From Caldilineaceae bacterium (lineage in GTDB: Bacteria; Chloroflexota; Anaerolineae; Caldilineales; Caldilineaceae): 24,932 nucleotides of DNA. This document shows, piece by piece, positions 22,914 to 24,932 of the stretch. Numbering within the stretch: position 1 is the first letter of the stretch; each line of letters opens with the position of its first letter. Position numbers and translations under genes: made by a program. The stretch is from NCBI GenBank assembly GCA_028819675.1, contig JAPPKT010000276.1, positions 1 through 24,932 on the forward strand, written 5' to 3'. The notes under the pieces were generated by a model. The model was not told where the DNA came from. It made no database searches and was given only the letters and a program-made list of their open reading frames with translations.

Positions 22914-24932
22914 TCAAGGTACAGCGGCTACCGTCCCAGCCTCAGGCTGAGAAGGTATGGAACTGAAGATTCCTTCGTTGCTTGTGTCGATCTGGACTTC
23001 CGCGACTTTCCTACCTGTTCTTTGCGTTCCGCACCAGGCGGAAATAAGGCTGCTATCCGGGAGAGCGAGAAAGCTCAGACTCATTGAATTTGGAGTCGTA
23101 GCAAGGACGGCGTTCTCCAAAGAGAAATAAGTAGTTGAGTTGGTGCTGGACCGGTAGAAGAGCTTGTAGAGATCCGTACAGAGGTCTGCATCGGTCCAGC
23201 TGACTTCGAGATCGATGTTGCCATTATCCGGCAGAGTCAGCTCGATGGTTATCGAATTTACGACAACCTGTTGTGTTGGGGCGGCCTCGATCGTGGAGGT
23301 TTCTTCCAGAATCGTGGTTGCCTGCAGTGCCGGGTCCTCCTCGGTGGCAGCCGCAACGGTGCTTGAGGAGAGTTGCGTAACTCCGGCAAGAAGACCGGCA
23401 AGATTTGTAAGATCGCGGAAGACCCATGTCTGACCTGTTACACCATACAGCTCTACCTGGAACCAGTCGGCCCCCGGGTTGACACTGATAATCTGAGCCC
23501 ATGTTCCCTGTGAGATCGTAGTCACTATGCCGAAGCCAGTGCCCGGACCCGACCGAACGTTGAGAATCGGCGTGTCGACGATGGCGACTGGCAGCATCGC
23601 GATTTCAGTGGAGGTAATGCGCTTTACAATGTCAAGGTTTCCGACCAGAACAGTGAGATCCTCGCGGATCCAGCCCAACTGACTTAGTCCGTCGATTTCG
23701 ACCAGATACCAGGCTTCGTCGGGGCTGAGCCCAAAAACCCTAGCACGAGTACCTTGGGGAACGGCCTTCAGGATACCGTAAGTCAGGCCCGGGCCTACAC
23801 GGACATTTGCCAGGGCAGGATAGGTGACCGCGATTGGTCGATCGACATTTGTGGGTGTGTTTGGCTGACTCGCTTGCCCAGAGCCGATCCGCCTAACGCC
23901 AGCAAGTGAACCGACAACCGTCGTCAGCTCCCGATAGATCCAGGCTGGTTCGACCAAGCTGTCCAGCTCCACCAGGAGCCATTCGTCTTGCGGGTCGATT
24001 CCGACAATCTCTGCCCTCGTGCCTTTCACAACCGTTGTAAGGGTCTCGTATTCTGTTCCCGGACCCCTGCGAACGTTCAGGATAGCGGGGATGGTGACCG
24101 CGACCGGGTTGGCGCTGCACGTGTCAGGTTCGTCCACGTCTGCGAAGGTGTATCCGTCCACTTCTGCTAACGTATACTGCTTGACGCCTCCAAGGAAACC
24201 ATTGACGGTGGTCAGACTTGCGTAGATCCAGGCAGGCCTACCTAGATTTTCCAGTCTGACCATATACCACTCTGCGAGAGGGCCGATGCCAACGATTGTA
24301 GCCTCCGTCCCTTTGGGAACCGTTGTCAAGATTTCGTAGTCAAGCCCCGGTCCAGCGCGCACGTTCATAGTTGCCGGCGTAGTCGTTGCCAGGGGGCCGT
24401 CGACCGACTTCGGAATGATATCGATTTCCCAACGAGAGAGGAATCGAACGCCATCCAGTGCGCCTTCGACCCTGGTAAGGTTCTGGCAGACCCACACCAG
24501 GTTGCCGACTTCAGCAATCTGGACCTGGAACCATGCGTCAGCAGGATCCCTGCCATAAATGTTACCACGAGTCCCTTGAGGAACAGTCGTGATTACCTCG
24601 TAGTCGCGCCCCGGTCCTCTGCGTACGTTCAGCCAGGAGGGTAATGTAACCGCTACCGGAACGGGAGAAGGCGACCATTGTTGCTGTTGCGACGGTGGGG
24701 GAGACGAGGCGGGGGGAACATACTTTTTCTGGTTGTTCGAGTTTCCTGAGCTTCCTGAGTTTTTCTTAGTGTTTGAGCCACCGCCCTGATTGCCGCCTCC
24801 TTTGTTGCCACCCTGGTTGTTGTCCTGATTGCCGCCGCCCTGGTTGTTTTCGCCCTGGTTGCCTCGTCCCTGGTTATTGCTGCCCTGGTTGGTGCCGCCC
24901 TGGCCGTTGCCACTGACGGTTATGGTGAAGGC
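22914..24932 (-). CDS. Multi-SH3 repeat protein, N-terminus beyond the window
   Basis: The frame is open to the right edge (672 residues visible). I translated 24498-24932 and found no stop, so the GTG at 24497, which falls inside the first SH3 domain, is not the start. Visible order: Gly/Asn/Gln-rich low-complexity segment (about 8-70), Pro/Gln linker (71-91), then five bacterial SH3 (SH3_3-like) domains at about 92-167, 180-255, 276-351, 366-441 and 448-523. Each has an LNVRxGPG-type turn and a V/I-x-QGT or KGT motif, and WVFRDLT-like ends. A C-terminal domain of about 150 residues (524-672) of beta-rich, fibronectin-like look follows; I do not recognise it. Such proteins are usually exported and bind cell wall or peptides, but no signal peptide can be seen because the N-terminus is missing. 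Confidence 0.88.
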   Translation of the reverse strand, partial: AFTITVSGNGQGGTNQGSNNQGRGNQGENNQGGGNQDNNQGGNKGGGNQGGGSNTKKNSGSSGNSNNQKKYVPPASSPPPSQQQQWSPSPVPVAVTLPSWLNVRRGPGRDYEVITTVPQGTRGNIYGRDPADAWFQVQIAEVGNLVWVCQNLTRVEGALDGVRFLSRWEIDIIPKSVDGPLATTTPATMNVRAGPGLDYEILTTVPKGTEATIVGIGPLAEWYMVRLENLGRPAWIYASLTTVNGFLGGVKQYTLAEVDGYTFADVDEPDTCSANPVAVTIPAILNVRRGPGTEYETLTTVVKGTRAEIVGIDPQDEWLLVELDSLVEPAWIYRELTTVVGSLAGVRRIGSGQASQPNTPTNVDRPIAVTYPALANVRVGPGLTYGILKAVPQGTRARVFGLSPDEAWYLVEIDGLSQLGWIREDLTVLVGNLDIVKRITSTEIAMLPVAIVDTPILNVRSGPGTGFGIVTTISQGTWAQIISVNPGADWFQVELYGVTGQTWVFRDLTNLAGLLAGVTQLSSSTVAAATEEDPALQATTILEETSTIEAAPTQQVVVNSITIELTLPDNGNIDLEVSWTDADLCTDLYKLFYRSSTNSTTYFSLENAVLATTPNSMSLSFLALPDSSLISAWCGTQRTGRKVAEVQIDTSNEGIFSSIPSQPEAGTVAAVP
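23364..24659 (-). repeat. Array of five SH3-domain repeats
   Basis: Units lie at 24432-24659, 24168-24395, 23880-24107, 23610-23837 and 23364-23591. Each is 76 codons, joined by linkers of 6 to 20 codons. The second and third linkers (residues 256-275 and 352-365) are acidic or polar and differ from each other, while the domain cores are clearly alike. This is a product of internal duplication. Confidence 0.8.
24723..24911 (-). repeat. Low-complexity Gly/Asn/Gln-coding repeat
   Basis: This encodes about 63 residues rich in G, N, Q and S with recurring NQG and GGN triplets (for example NQGGNKGGGNQGG). It forms a flexible spacer ahead of the Pro-rich linker and the SH3 array. Slippage-prone triplets make length variation between strains likely. 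Confidence 0.7.

Overview
The window reads as a chromosomal segment of a free-living or host-associated bacterium. It is densely packed with oxidoreductases and catabolic enzymes and shows no phage, plasmid, IS or CRISPR signature. Promoters look sigma70-like (TTGACA/TATAAT type), Shine-Dalgarno sites are of the AGGAGG type, and the one tRNA gene does not encode its CCA end. The mix of genes (amidohydrolase-2 paralogs paired with a Rieske protein, a PhyH dioxygenase, Gfo/Idh/MocA, a sulfatase, a mandelate-racemase-type dehydratase and a large bacterial-SH3 repeat protein) is what I would expect from Chloroflexota, possibly a Caldilinea-like or sponge-associated lineage. That placement is an inference from gene style and no marker gene proves it.

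Left part (1-7240): an SDR dehydrogenase (minus strand) lies opposite a tRNA-Val(UAC) gene whose promoter overlaps the SDR ribosome-binding site. After the tRNA terminator come a Gfo/Idh/MocA oxidoreductase (minus) and a glutamine-dependent NAD+ synthetase (plus), driven from back-to-back promoters at 2511-2576. A DEAD-box RNA helicase and a RibD/DHFR-like reductase follow on the minus strand.

Middle (7462-14800): seven minus-strand genes with gaps of -4 to 86 bases form a likely operon. In transcription order they are amidohydrolase C, amidohydrolase B, an MscS channel, amidohydrolase A, a Rieske protein, a class-III aminotransferase of the phospho-lyase type, and an APH-like kinase. A strong promoter at 14767-14795 has a perfect 7-bp-arm inverted repeat over its -35 box, so the whole set may answer to one repressor. 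The kinase plus phospho-lyase pair suggests that an amino alcohol or hydroxy-amino acid is phosphorylated and then cleaved. The amidohydrolase/Rieske part suggests decarboxylation or hydrolysis of a ring or carboxylate compound. Substrates are unknown.

About 1.1 kb without convincing genes follows (14802-15892), carrying a 10-bp-period repeat block, a dispersed 22-bp repeat and a short dyad.

Right part (15893-24932): a well-formed promoter drives a 94-residue unrecognised protein that is translationally coupled to a PhyH-type Fe(II)/2-oxoglutarate dioxygenase, followed by a SAM methyltransferase. A sulfatase converges on them. Its upstream region, shared with a divergent aldo/keto reductase, holds a 9-bp-arm inverted repeat. 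The reductase, a galactonate-dehydratase-like enolase-superfamily enzyme and a VOC protein follow on the plus strand and look like sugar-acid catabolism. The window ends inside a minus-strand multi-SH3 protein. Its reading frame stays open to the right edge, so a start placed inside the window would truncate it.
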